Assembly: GCA_019925795.1 (NCBI GenBank)
Contig: CM034304.1
Location: 20,476,228 to 20,540,227, forward strand
Direction: 5' to 3'
DNA: 64,000 nucleotides
DNA from: Dendrobium chrysotoxum
Taxonomy: Eukaryota > Streptophyta > Magnoliopsida > Asparagales > Orchidaceae
Position numbers and translations under genes: made by a program. Below, piece by piece: positions 30,524 to 40,929 of the stretch. The notes below the pieces were generated by a model. It did no database searches. It was not told the DNA's origin and saw only the letters and a list, made by a program, of their open reading frames with translations. How positions within the stretch are numbered: the first letter of the stretch is position 1; every line of letters begins with the position of its first letter.

Positions 30524-31678
30524 GTAATGGCATCTATGATATTTGGAAGGAAGAGATCCTCCTCTTCTTATGCTGAGGCTGAGCAAAGATTTGCAGAGTT
30601 GTTAGTTAACAAATAACTTATTCTTGAGTGACGTTTCTAAAATCATAATATTGTTGTCAAGTAGGTTATTGTAAGTATAGGTTGGGAGCATATTTGTGAA
30701 GATCCCTATTCAACCATTATAAATGTAGTCAGGGAGATTTTTGCTGATGGGAAAGAGGCATTAGAAAATAAATATTATCTGAGAGATACGTAGGTTCCTT
30801 TTTATTCTGTTTCAATAAACTGCCTTTACAAGTTTAATATTTTGAATTTCATGTGTATACTACTTTTTGTGGAACCCCCATTGATACTAAGGAAATCCTA
30901 AAAGTTTTGGGAGGACCCGATATTAGAGTAACTTGGAAGAAGAGAGAAAACAAACTTTTTAATTTTCTTACATCCTATCTTACTCAAACATCTAAGGCTT
31001 AGCATTTTTTCATTTCTTTCTAACTTGTACCTAGTAGAAATATTACTGAAGTAACTCGGGACTATGCCCTATTTAACTATGTCATTCAAATGGGTTACTC
31101 TATAGATGTAGGAAAACTTATCTTCTCTTCTTTGACATATATTATTAGGGTTACCACTTCAGTAGGATTGGGGCACCCTTCTGTTGTCTATACCTTATGT
31201 GTAAATGTGGGTACAAGCGTAGACCAAACTGAGGAGCAACTATGTCCTATCTCAGCCCTTATATAAAGAAAATTTTTGAGTTTTAAGCAAGCAAAAGGAG
31301 GTGATGAAGAGGCAAGACCCAGTACACCCAGAATATCTAGTTAGCCTGGCAATAATAGTGGTAGTAGGAGTTCAAGGACTCCTAAATCATTAGGTGATAT
31401 GGTGACAAATTTGAGATAGAGAATGGATTTAATGATGGACTTCTAAGAGGAGTGTAGGGGATGGTAAGCTCACTACTCAAGGATGCAGGAAAAATAATGT
31501 CACTACCAAGTTGAATTTAATGAGGCTTTGGTAGGGATGTTAAGGTGGAGCCCTTTTGTGGATAATCCTAACCAACAGTAGTTCCCTACTACTCCAGAGT
31601 ATCAATCATTCATGTGGGCCCGATTTGATGATGATGATGAGAAGGATGAGAAGGAGGAGGAAGATCTTGACTCATAAG
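30524..31678 (+). pseudogene. Athila-like ORF in env position (putative plant transposon protein domain)
   Basis: The start is taken at the ATG of MASMIFGRKRSSSS near 30527. The frame then fragments into IGWEHICEDPYSTIINVVRE, KALENKYYLRDT and PFYSVSINCLYKF, followed after shifts by a hydrophobic region with NRNIT-like and SIDVGKLIFSSL-like segments (31030-31150). This order (basic Ser/Arg N-terminus, W-E-x-I, V-R-E-F-Y-A, V-P-F-x-x-x-x-I-N) matches the domain annotated in plants as putative transposon protein, carried by Athila-type elements after pol. It ends in an acidic tract (DDDEKDEKEEEDLDS-stop) at 31637-31678. Numerous stops; non-functional. Role in live elements unknown. Confidence 0.6.
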
Positions 31679-33109
31679 GATAAGAGTCATTATGGTATTT
31701 TCTTTCTTTGTTTATTCTTGGCTTGAGAGATAGAGAGAGAGGAGAGAGTTGGTGATTTCTACCCTATATTTGTAGCATGTATTTCTTTTTATTTCTTTTT
31801 CATTTATTTTTCTTTGGTGGAGAACCCGATGATGTGTTGATGTACTGATGTTGTTTTGTGTTATGCTAGAATTGCTATGAGAGCCATATTAGATGAGCAC
31901 AGAATGGTGCCTTAGGCACTAGTTATCTTTCTTTATTACTTTAGTAGACTGTATTAATTGCCTTGAGCATGCTATCATTTATAAAAAGGCATTTTTTTCT
32001 CATATTAGCTTTTATTTATTTTAGTGCAATGTAGTTCTATTATTTATATTTGATTAATTTTGCTTATGCTCAAATTATTATACACTATCCCCTCTAGATA
32101 TTTGCACTTTGATTATTTTCTTAGCCAAAATAATAAAATAATAATTAAAAATTATATAAAATTAGGATAATAATAAAACCCTAAATGATATTTTGAATGA
32201 ATATTGCATAATAATTCATAATTTAAAAACTTAAAAATTAACTAACCTAGTCACTTAAGCTGTTAACTCATTTTTGAATCTAGAAACTATACATTAATGC
32301 ATTGACCACTAAATTGAAAAATGAATAATTAAGTTTAAGAAATAGATGTTGGTATCCTAAATTAAGAGGATCATAGTAAACTTGAAAATGTAACTACTGA
32401 TCTTATTAAATCATTAAATTAAATCAATTAGGGTTGCAAGAGGATGAAAGGAAAATTGATATTCAAACTCATTAAGTATGTACACCACAAGTATTAAAGG
32501 AATGAAAAAAAATGTGATAAATGCATAAGAAAAAAATATTTCAAAAAGAAAAAAGAAAAGTACATTAAAAAATTGGTAACAATTGAAGCTTAAATTTAAA
32601 TGCATCCTAATACTTAAATCAAATTGGATAAGCCAAGTGAACTAGTACATATGATGGTGTACTATTGAACTTTCAATTTAACAACAAGCACAACTATTCC
32701 CTAGGCTACATTATTCATTTCTAAATTCAGAAGCTAATTTTATACTTACATGAATAGTGGATATATTCAAAACAAGCAATAACAAAGGTCACTTGTTAGG
32801 ATAATTATTATAATATTTTATACTAGAATTATAACTTTGTTAATTCCAAATTACTTCTACACTATGATGTATTAACTTATAATTTAGTAATTTTAAATTA
32901 TCAATTTTTATTTTGGTTATTAAGTGATCAATAGGTGAAATTTTATATTGCCTGAAGATAAGCAAGAGTTTAAGCTGGAGAAAATTTATTAGGCGTAAAT
33001 TATGTACTATTTATAGTATTTAAATTCATTGAAAAGGTATTATTTTAGTTCTGTTTGTGCATGAAATCTTTAGAAAATGATAAGAATTATAAGAATTGAG
33101 TAGCACTTC
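31679..33109. other. AT-rich non-coding stretch, probable Athila 3' end
   Basis: No coding signal. It contains a short GA-rich run near 31725 and long A/T tracts. The 3' polypurine tract and LTR of the Athila-like element should be here, but I cannot place an LTR boundary and found no second copy inside the window to define one. Confidence 0.35.
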
Positions 33110-33540
33110 CATGCCAACTTATATCATGATACAGTGCCTACATCATCCAAGTTGAGGGGCCAATTTTAGAGGTTGCAGCACTAACTTCTATATTGTTCAG
33201 TATTGTGGTGATGTATAGGTCAATGATGTAGTGCCTGACAGTGTCACTGCACCCAAAACCCAGCACTATCGCATTATAGTCTTAGGAAAATTCACACTGG
33301 AGCGTCATGCCTTTCAATGCCTCAACACCATAATCCCTATTTGAGCGCCATGGTGGAGCAGTTGCTAATGTGATGAGCCACCCTGACTCAGTGACAAGAC
33401 AAGCCATTTTAATAAGTAACTCTATTATGTTAGCTATCACCATAGTGGAGCCAACATTAAAGTGCCGAGGCATTAGTTCAATTTTTATGGCCTTAAAGCC
33501 ATCATGTTTAGCATCGTGGCGCTTGAACCCATCCCTGTAC
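33110..33540. repeat. GCAC/GTGC word cluster, site 2
   Basis: Same vocabulary as site 1: GCAGCACTAAC, TATTGTGGTGATG, GTAGTGCCTGACAGTGTCAC, CCCAGCACTATCGC, AAGTGCCGAGGCATTAG and GCATCGTGGCGCTTG. The two open frames here (one on each strand) overlap each other within the cluster and show no domain. Confidence 0.7.
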
Positions 33541-33999
33541 TTATTATATTATAAATAATTTTTTAGTTCTATTATTTGAGAGTTCTATGACTTGAGTAAA
33601 TATTTTTATGTTTGTTTATTTAGTATCCCCTTAGAGTAAAGTCTAAGTGAGGCTAAGGAAGTGCAAGCTTATGGTTGGGCTTAGTTTGGAAGGATCAAAC
33701 TAAGTTTAATAATAGCGAGATCATGACCATCTAAATTAAATAAAAGAAATGGAGGGTGGTGATTTCATCTCACTCATGAGATAACTGAAAACCTTAACTC
33801 CACTTTTAGCCTTATGCTTTTTATACGTGGATTTAAATGACACAAAATTATGAATAAAGATGCATATTACTAGAGAAAGGGTGGGGAATTGTTTTTAAAG
33901 GTTTTATGGGTTATTCTAATGCCTATAAGAATCCTAAGGAAATGCCTATAGTTTAAGGAATACCTTCACACAGATGATGTCAAGGAGAGTTTGATGGTT
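33541..33999. other. Unassigned spacer
   Basis: Non-coding, no repeat match found inside the window; it lies between a GCAC cluster and the start of recognisable copy C homology. Confidence 0.3.
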
Positions 34000-34730
34000 A
34001 GTTTTGCTCCTTGAGAGATTTAGAGAAGGTTTAGAGAAGGTTTAATGAAGGACTTGAGCTCAAAGAATGCTTAGATATGCTATTTGAGGACTTTAGATGG
34101 ACAAGATTTTGACCACCTTGCACCCTTGTTACTAATGAGGTTCAAATGATAGAGAAATACTTGGGAAATGCAGGGGAGGCTCTGGTAAGGAAAAATGAAA
34201 TTAGAGAAGGTCTGAGAAGCACTGTTTGGAGAAATAGTGTTGGAATGAGGATTTGTATACTTTTTTCAATATTCTAGCTAAGGAAATTCTATCCAAGGGT
34301 TGAAATGCATTAGAGGAGTTCTCTATATGGTTTACACTTATCTTAGGTGGTTTTGGAGTAGAAGGAGTGGCTACTCAAGGTGAAAATGACTTGGGTTTAC
34401 TCCATATGGGAGGGGACCACCTATGTCATTTTAGGCTAAACCAAAGGTTGGGCTAGGGTTGGGAGTATTTAGGAATGTTCTAGAATAATTTCAAATAGAA
34501 TATATAGACTTCCATGGAGGGAAATGGGCTATTTGACGAGGGTTGACCACGTTAGGAGATTTGAGTTTTTTATTGAATTTTTACCAGTCAATAAGTTAAG
34601 ATGACTATGATAGTTCTTGGGAGAGTGTTGCATGGTGTTTGAGTTAGATTCTAAGGGGTTTGAAGAAATGGCTTAGATGTTTAATTGCTAAGTTATAGGA
34701 GTGCATGACTTTAAAATATTATGGATAGGA
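34000..34730. repeat. Long dispersed repeat, copy C, left part
   Basis: A strongly diverged relative of A 10400-11140 and B 26960-27450, recognised by ACTTATCTTAGGTGGTTTTG (A: TGTCCTAGGTGGTTAGGAG), GGCTAAACCAAAGGTTGGGC, GGAGGGAAATGGGCTATTTG, GATAGTTCTTGGGAGAGTGT and GGGGTTTGAAGAAATGGCTT. It stops at the truncated Sirevirus LTR. Confidence 0.7.
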
Positions 34731-35864
34731 AAATAGCAAAAGGTTTTTAAGCATCAGCTATAGAAGAGCTTAAATAGAAGACTTCAAAAAGTGCCCTAAA
34801 TTTCAACTTACAGCTAAAGATCATCCAGGATGATCTGTCGATCATCCTGTATGATCAGTACAAAAATAACCTTTTCGCCAAGATAATTATCATTGTCTGG
34901 GCAATCAAAAGAATTAATTTCAACATATCGTCCAGGATTATTCCACGATCATCCGGGATGATTAGTTCAACTTAAGTGGAAAATAGACAAATCATCTAGA
35001 TAATTATTCATGACGTTCAGGATGATATCCTGGACGATCAGAAGAAAATATGGGATTTCATCCAGGACGATTACATAATTTTCTAGAATGACCACTTCAT
35101 TTTGAGTGTAAATCAACAAATCGTCCAGACAAGTGTTCAGGACGTCGAGGATGATATCCTAGACGATTAGAAGAAAATCATGGTTTTCGTCTGGGACGAT
35201 TGGTAATCATCCCACAAAATATAAAGGATTGTCTGAGACGATTAGGTCGATCATCCTATATAATATGATTGATCAATTTAACCATAATTAGTCTCCTAAT
35301 TAAGGGATTATTTTAGGCAAGATTATAATGAATCATCTTGGACAATTAGGATCGTCCTGTATGATTAGTTTAAAATTTATAAAATAAAATATTACCTAAA
35401 ATATAATTGGTGGCTGATTTCTAAATTTAAATATATCATCCAGGATGATGGGAGGAACGTCCAAGATGATCTGCCTAATTAGTTTTCCTTAACCCAGGTG
35501 CCCTAATTAGGGTTTCTATTTTAAACTGATTGTCCAGGACAATTTTGGATCATCTTGTATGATTTAATCAAAAATAGAAGACTCTCAATCTTACCAAATT
35601 TCTCCCATTGAGTGTGTATATGCAAGGTTACTTAGCATCGGGATCCACCTTATTACATTTAAATCAAGAAAAGGTAAATATAATTAGAATTAAAAAGTTA
35701 TAGACTAACACAGTGCTGATCTATCCAATCTTGAGCTAGCTTGAATTGCAACTGATCTTGTGGACCTGAAATGTTAGTAGGCAGGGCAACTAAAGAAATG
35801 TGCAGTAGTGACAGGGATGTTTGTTATCATCAAAATTATAATGCTTGAATCCAGATTTACAACA
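34731..35864 (-). repeat. Sirevirus 3' LTR (truncated)
   Basis: Aligns with 43115-44259. The terminus next to the polypurine tract is TGTTGTAAATC read on the minus strand. The counterpart of 42454-43114 is absent: homology begins at ATGGATAGGAAAATAG in both LTRs, at the edge of copy C. It contains the densest palindrome cluster in the window (34819-35560). Confidence 0.88.
34819..35560. repeat. GATC-type palindrome cluster (U3-side LTR)
   Basis: Repeated words around GATCATCCAGGATGATC (perfect at 34819-34835) and GATCATCCTGTATGATC (34840-34856), with variants such as ATCGTCCAGGATTATTCC and GGACGATTAGGTCGATC, roughly 20-25 half or full sites over 740 bp. Consensus GATCRTCCWGKAYGATC. The matching cluster in the other LTR is at 43205-43960. 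Confidence 0.88.
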
Positions 35865-35865
35865 A

Positions 35866-35878
35866 TCTCCCCCTTTTT
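35866..35878 (-). promoter_or_regulatory. Polypurine tract next to 3' LTR
   Basis: The minus strand reads AAAAAGGGGGAGA, directly before the TG of the 3' LTR. It is the expected primer for plus-strand DNA synthesis. Confidence 0.85.
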
Positions 35879-37574
35879 GATGATGAAAAACATCTGTTGA
35901 ACAATTTCAAATAAAGCAGATAAAAAAAATGAAACACAAAGCAAAGAAAAATAATATAAGCAAAGTAAAGCACATTGTACTAAAACAGGCAAATAGTACG
36001 ATACTAATAACACTAACACTAACAACACTACTCCCCCTTTTGACATCACAAAAAGGAGGAAATAGAAAAGCAACCACTAAACAGAATATAGTACAGAAAC
36101 AAGTAAAAAACTTGAAATAAACACACAAAAAAGAATTAGAAAGAGGAACTCTAATGATTTGGATGTGATGGTGGCTGAAAGAGTCTATCAATGGAAGCAA
36201 ACTACTCCCCAAACCAGGTCAATTTGGAAGATCAGTTCATTTTGAATGGAAGCAAACTGCTCGTCTAGGATGATGTAAACAAAATCTAGAAAGATTAAAT
36301 GATGAAGAGGAATGATTAGAGGATTCCAAAAATACAAAATATTTGAATCAAAATATAGGGACAAATAAAATAAAATAAACAAACGAAAGTGTAAATAAAA
36401 ATAATTTTTTTTAATCGATCAGCTCCAGTAGAATTTTGCCTTAATTTTCAATTTAAAGGCCCTTAAGAAGAAATTTACGATGCTAAAATCCAAAGAAGTT
36501 GGAAAATTGATTTTTGTAAACCTTACCTCGGACACCTTACAGGTTCAAATTCCTTTCAAACAAAAATCTAATTCAGAAGAAAAAAAGTGATCCTTTCCAA
36601 CTTCGTTCTAGGAAAATATCTAATAAAATAGTATTGCAAAGTAAAGAATCTGAAATCATAATTTTCAATCTTAAGTGTTTGAATATATTAAGTGGCACAT
36701 GAATTATTCTAAGATTTTTAAAGATTTTAAAGAAGAGGAAGCTTATTTCTTTGTGGGCTCATTTTATTCCTCTTTTTCTAATTAATTGGCACACTTTGTC
36801 CATCATTTGATTTTTGATACACTTTATATATTTCTTCAATTTATTATCAAATATTACGCATCTTTTCAGTGTTATGCTCATTTTGTGCCTCTTTTTTAGT
36901 TGATTGGCGTACTTTGCACATCTTTTACAAGCTTCCTTTCTTTCAAAGTCTCTAAAAGACTCTCAGTTGTGAGATTATCTTCCAGATATAAGAGAAGAAA
37001 AAACTCACTCTCTTAGATAAGGAAAAGTAAACCACAAAATAGAACCATCCTCATATGATAAATGAAGTCACATGATTAAGAAAACACGAAAGTGATTCAA
37101 TGATTTGAAACATTACTCATATGAGATAGATTACCGTAGAAAAATAAAATAGATCTCTATTTGAAAGTCTAACTTTTTAATTTTGAAAAAGATTTTGATT
37201 CAAAAAGAAAAAATACACCATTAAAGGAGTTAGAGAAACAGAAACAATCATCAATGTTTCTTCATTTAACTATTTTTTAGAAGTCAATCACTGCTTACAA
37301 GCTTCTAAATAAAAATAAGGCAAAAATCTCATTTAGAAAGCAAGTTTATCAGCAGGAGTGAGCACTGATCAAAATTTTAAAATATTGAAGTAAAAAAAAT
37401 AGGAAATCAAGAACATAAACCAAGAACACAAAAAGAAATAATCAGACAAATCAAATAAAAAATGAAGAAAATTAGCAGGGAATAAAAAGAACATAAAAAG
37501 AAATCAACAACCAAATTAAACAAAACTAAGTTCAGAAACATAAACAGAAAGCATCAATTTTAAGCATAAATATA
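35879..37574 (-). other. Sirevirus 3' UTR
   Basis: Non-coding interval between the RNase H end and the 3' LTR. It includes the extra polypurine tract, U-rich DNA that produces hydrophobic but domain-free open frames on the minus strand (35774-36382), and a sparse GGCACACTTTGTCCATC minisatellite at 36785-36925. No env-like protein is recognisable. Confidence 0.7.
36031..36041 (-). promoter_or_regulatory. Second, upstream polypurine tract
   Basis: The minus strand reads AAAAGGGGGAG about 160 bp inside the first tract. Repeated polypurine units are a known trait of Sireviruses, and a similar pair occurs in the element at the right end of the window. Confidence 0.7.
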
Positions 37575-37990
37575 TATCACACCTAATCTGGTTCTTAAGG
37601 TGCTAAAGGTTTCAAAGGCCAGTGGTTTTGTGAAGACATTTGCCAGTTGGTTTTCAGTGGCTACATGATGTAGCTCTATGTCTCTATCGGTAACATGGTC
37701 CCTAATGAAGTGGTGCCTGATGTTGATGTGTTTTGTCCTGGAGTATTAGATTGGTTCTTTAAAATATAAAATATACTAGTGTTATCACATAGGACAGGAA
37801 TTATGCCTACAGGAAGTCCTAAATTTAGAATTTGTTGCTTTAACCAAAGGACCTAGGCCACACAACTTCATAAGGCTATGTACTCGGCTTCAGTACTGGA
37901 CAGGGTAACTGAGTTCTATTTTTTACTAAACTAGGAGACTAAGAATTATCCTATGAATTGACATATTTCAGAGGTGCTCTTTCTATCCGC
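37575..37990 (-). pseudogene. Sirevirus pol, RNase H
   Basis: The minus strand gives GCKADRKSTSE, then LSSTEAEYIAL with the catalytic Glu, LKQQILNLGLPVG, CDNTSIFYILKNQ with Asp, and the C-terminal NQLANVFTKPLAFETF segment. This is the copia-type RNase H in its usual place after RT. In the TEAEY region at least four stops appear where relatives have Trp or Gln (LVS-stop-FSKK-stop, VA-stop-VLW). The catalytic residues themselves are kept. Confidence 0.88.
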
Positions 37991-38199
37991 CTTACATCCT
38001 ATAAAGTTTGAATCAGAATATCATATAATCTCATAGGCAGTGCTGTGTCTAGGATACTAAATTCCTAAGTTTTGGGTTCCTAAGAGATATCTAAGGATTC
38101 TCTTAACTGCAGTCAGGTGGGACTCCTTTGGATCAACCTGAAATCTAGCACAGAGATAAATACTAAATATAATATCAGGTCTACAAGCAATCAGGTAAA

Positions 38200-38910
38200 G
38201 AAATGATCCAATTATCCCTCTAAACTTCTTTTGGTCATTCGATTTTCTTTTTCAATCCTTATTTAACTGGACACTGGAACTCATGGGAGTGTTGATTGAA
38301 TTTGCTTTATCCATTTCATATTTCTTCAGGATGTCCTTAATATATTTTGATTGATTAAGAAAAATTCCATCATCTATTTGCCTAATGCTAAATCCCAAAA
38401 AGTAGGATAGTTCTCCCATCATACTCATCTCAAATTCTTTACTCATTAGTTTAAAAAAATCATCACATAAAATTTTATCAGAAGATCTAAAAAGTATATC
38501 ATCAACATAGATCTAGATAATGAGTAATTCATCTACTACTCTTCTCAAAAAAAGGGTGGTGTCTATGCTCCCCTTAACAAACTCTCTTTTCAGTAGGAAT
38601 GTGCTAAGCCTCACACCATGCTCTAGGTGCCTATTTTAATTCATACAAAGCCTTTTTTTATTTGAAAATATGATTTGGAAATTGGGAATTCTTGAAGCCA
38701 GGGGGTTGCTCTACAAACACATCTTCCTTTGTTATCCTATTTAAAAAGGCACTCTTGACATCCATTTGGAAAAGCTTAAATCTCTTATAATAGGTAAAGG
38801 CTAGTAGCACTCTAATGGCTTCCAAACAGGCTACAGGGGAAAATGTTTTCTTAAAATTAATCTCTTCTATTTGGTTGTACCCCTTATCCACTAATCTTAT
38901 CTTATTCTAA
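38200..38910 (-). pseudogene. Sirevirus pol, reverse transcriptase (RVT_2)
   Basis: The open piece at 38658-38891 has KTFSPVACLEAIRVLLAF, QMDVKSAFLN (first catalytic Asp) and VEQPPGF. The catalytic box lies near 38505, reading stop-IYVDDILF: YVDD is intact but the preceding Gln codon is TAG. The piece at 38252-38446 begins MSKEFEMSMMGELSYFLGF and ends in the S-x-x-N-T-P-M segment. It copies genomic RNA into cDNA in live relatives. Stops and one or two shifts break the frame. Confidence 0.9.
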
Positions 38911-39046
38911 CCACCACACCAGAATCATTCATTTTATTTTTAAAGACCCATTTGGTTCCCACTACACTCTGGTCCTTAGGTCTTTCTACCAGCTCACATA
39001 CATCATTCCTAATAAATTGGTTTAGTTCCTCTTACATGGCTAGGAT

Positions 39047-40030
39047 TTAGAATTCATCAGAAAGGGCTTGATTGATATTGGTAGGTTCAGTCATTGAAAT
39101 GAAGGTAGAGTGGTTCACTTCTTTTCTAAGTCCATGCCTAGTTCTAACATCTTCAAAAGGGTCTCCTAAGACCAGTTCTTTAGGATGACTCAAAGAATAT
39201 CTCCATTCTATAGGCAGTGAGACTTCAGGTTCAACCCTTTCCTCCAGATTTAAAGATTCTACTCCTTGGGTTACTTCTATAACCTCCTCTTCTTCTACCC
39301 TAGACCCTTTAGAATTATCAGATTCATCAAACATAATATGAGTGGTCTCCTCAATAATCAGGGTTCTTTTATTAAAGACTCTATAAGATTTTCCAACACT
39401 TGAGTAACCTAGGAACACTCCTTCATTAAATTTTGGGTCTAACTCTCCTAGTTCAGATTTCCTATTATTTAGAATAAATACTTTGCATCTAAAGACATAA
39501 AGGTGAGAGAGGTTGGGTGTCCTACCCTTAAGAATTTAATAGGGTGTTTTGTTCAACTTAGATATAAGATTTACCCTATTCAGAATATAACAAGCTGTAT
39601 TCACTACTTCTATCCAAAAGTATTTAGGAAGTGAGTACTCAGCTAACATGGCTCTAGTGGCTTCTACTATGATCTTATTCTTCGTTTCAGCTACCCCGTT
39701 CTGTTGAGGGGTCCTAGGAGCTAAAAAATTGTGATCTATCCCTTGATCCTTATAGTAGGTTACAAACTTCTCATTTTTAAACTCTCCACCATGATCACTA
39801 TGAATAGTCAGAATTTCACAACCTAATTTCCTCTGAATCTAAGTAGAGAAAGATCTAAATTCCTCGAATGAATCACTTTTATGAGATATGAATCTAACTT
39901 AGGTGAACCTCGAATAATCATTAATAATCACATACCCAAAGACTTTCTCTCCTAAGCTTGAAGTGTTGACAGGTTTAAAGAGATCCATGTGAAGGACTTC
40001 TAAGGGTTTGCTAGTGTTTATGTCTTTGAT
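39047..40030 (-). pseudogene. Sirevirus pol, integrase core and C-terminal part
   Basis: The rve core is readable: LHMDLFKP (first Asp, near 39985), LTIHSDHGGEF (second Asp, near 39790), then PQQNGVAETKN (Glu, near 39700), so the D,D(35)E triad survives. FT-stop-VRF has a stop where Trp is usual. The open 123-codon piece at 39047-39418 starts FLGYSSVGKSYRVFN, the GKGY-like post-core segment, and runs into the linker to RT (FEDVRTRHGLRK). Confidence 0.88.
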
Positions 40031-40255
40031 TTAATGGAAGGAGGATTTGACTTTCTTTCCTAACTGACAGGCATCACACAGGTGATCCTTAGTGAACTCT
40101 AGTTTGGGGACACCTCTCACTAAGTCTTTTTGGGTGATTTTCCTAAGGCTTTTCATGCTTGCATGACATAATCTCCTATGCCACAACCATGATTCATCAG
40201 CAATTGATTTTAAGCCGATAGTAATATTAGCTTTAAAGTAATTTAGATCCAGCAT
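40031..40255 (-). pseudogene. Sirevirus pol, gag-pre-integrase zinc domain
   Basis: The HHCC zinc-binding N-terminus of integrase: WLWHRRLCHASMKSL, 30 residues, then HLCDACQLGK. All four ligands are present in one open 74-codon frame. Confidence 0.88.
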
Positions 40256-40305
40256 GTAAACATTATTGATCCTTTTTCCATGTAAAATAATTTTATCATT
40301 TAAGC

Positions 40306-40600
40306 TTATAATACAGTAAGTTGGTAGAATCTTATATTGAAGCCTTCATCACAAAGCTGACTGATGCTGAGCAGATTATATTTCAGTCCATCTAAAAGCA
40401 AAATATTATGAATGATGAAATTTTTTGAATAACAAATTATACCTGATCCCACCACCCTCCTGGTGGTGTTGTCCCGAAGTGTTACCTTGCCTCCTACCCT
40501 AGCTTCCAATGAAATGAATTAATTTGCATCTCTAGTCATGTGCCTTAAAAATTAGCTGTCGAGGTACCACATGCTCTCATGAGGCCTTTTATGAGAGCAT
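40306..40600 (-). pseudogene. Sirevirus pol, aspartic protease
   Basis: The active site lies near 40565 and reads MWYLDS-stop, then RHMTRDA, so the Gly of the Asp-Ser-Gly triad has become a stop. The downstream piece at 40306-40509 gives GGKVTLRDNTTRRVVGSG and LLLDGLKYNLLSISQLCDEG, typical of the region between the protease and the zinc domain. It matures Gag and Pol in live relatives; inactive here. Confidence 0.82.
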
Positions 40601-40929
40601 CCCTATAAAATCATCAAATGTCAGATTTAGGAACCTAAAAAGGTTTGGGTCCCTTGTGATGAAAATAAGAATATGATGCATGCATGATATGCTGTGAATT
40701 TTATAATTTTAGTCACCATACCAAATGAAATCTATGGTGAATAGTGAAAGTATGGGAGATATGTCCTAGCATGACACAATAAAAACATCTAACACCATGA
40801 AAAGGGTTTATTAATCTATTTGGGTTATAGTGCCTCTTCCTAGGTTTGAATGATGCATGCCTTATTGATGTTTTATAAAACCCTATAAGTGAAGGTGGTG
40901 TTTCATTTTGCTCTAATGTAATGATATTT

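Noticed and set aside
33282..33558. ORFs on both strands around 33282-33558
   Set aside because: They lie in the GCAC word cluster and overlap each other in opposite directions.
34819..35560. CRISPR-like regularly repeated palindromes
   Set aside because: Spacing is irregular, repeats are degenerate, and the DNA is inside a plant retrotransposon LTR.
35774..36382. Overlapping minus-strand ORFs with many hydrophobic residues, possible env or membrane protein
   Set aside because: Hydrophobicity comes from T-rich coding of polypurine-tract DNA; three frames overlap, and none has a start context or recognisable domain.
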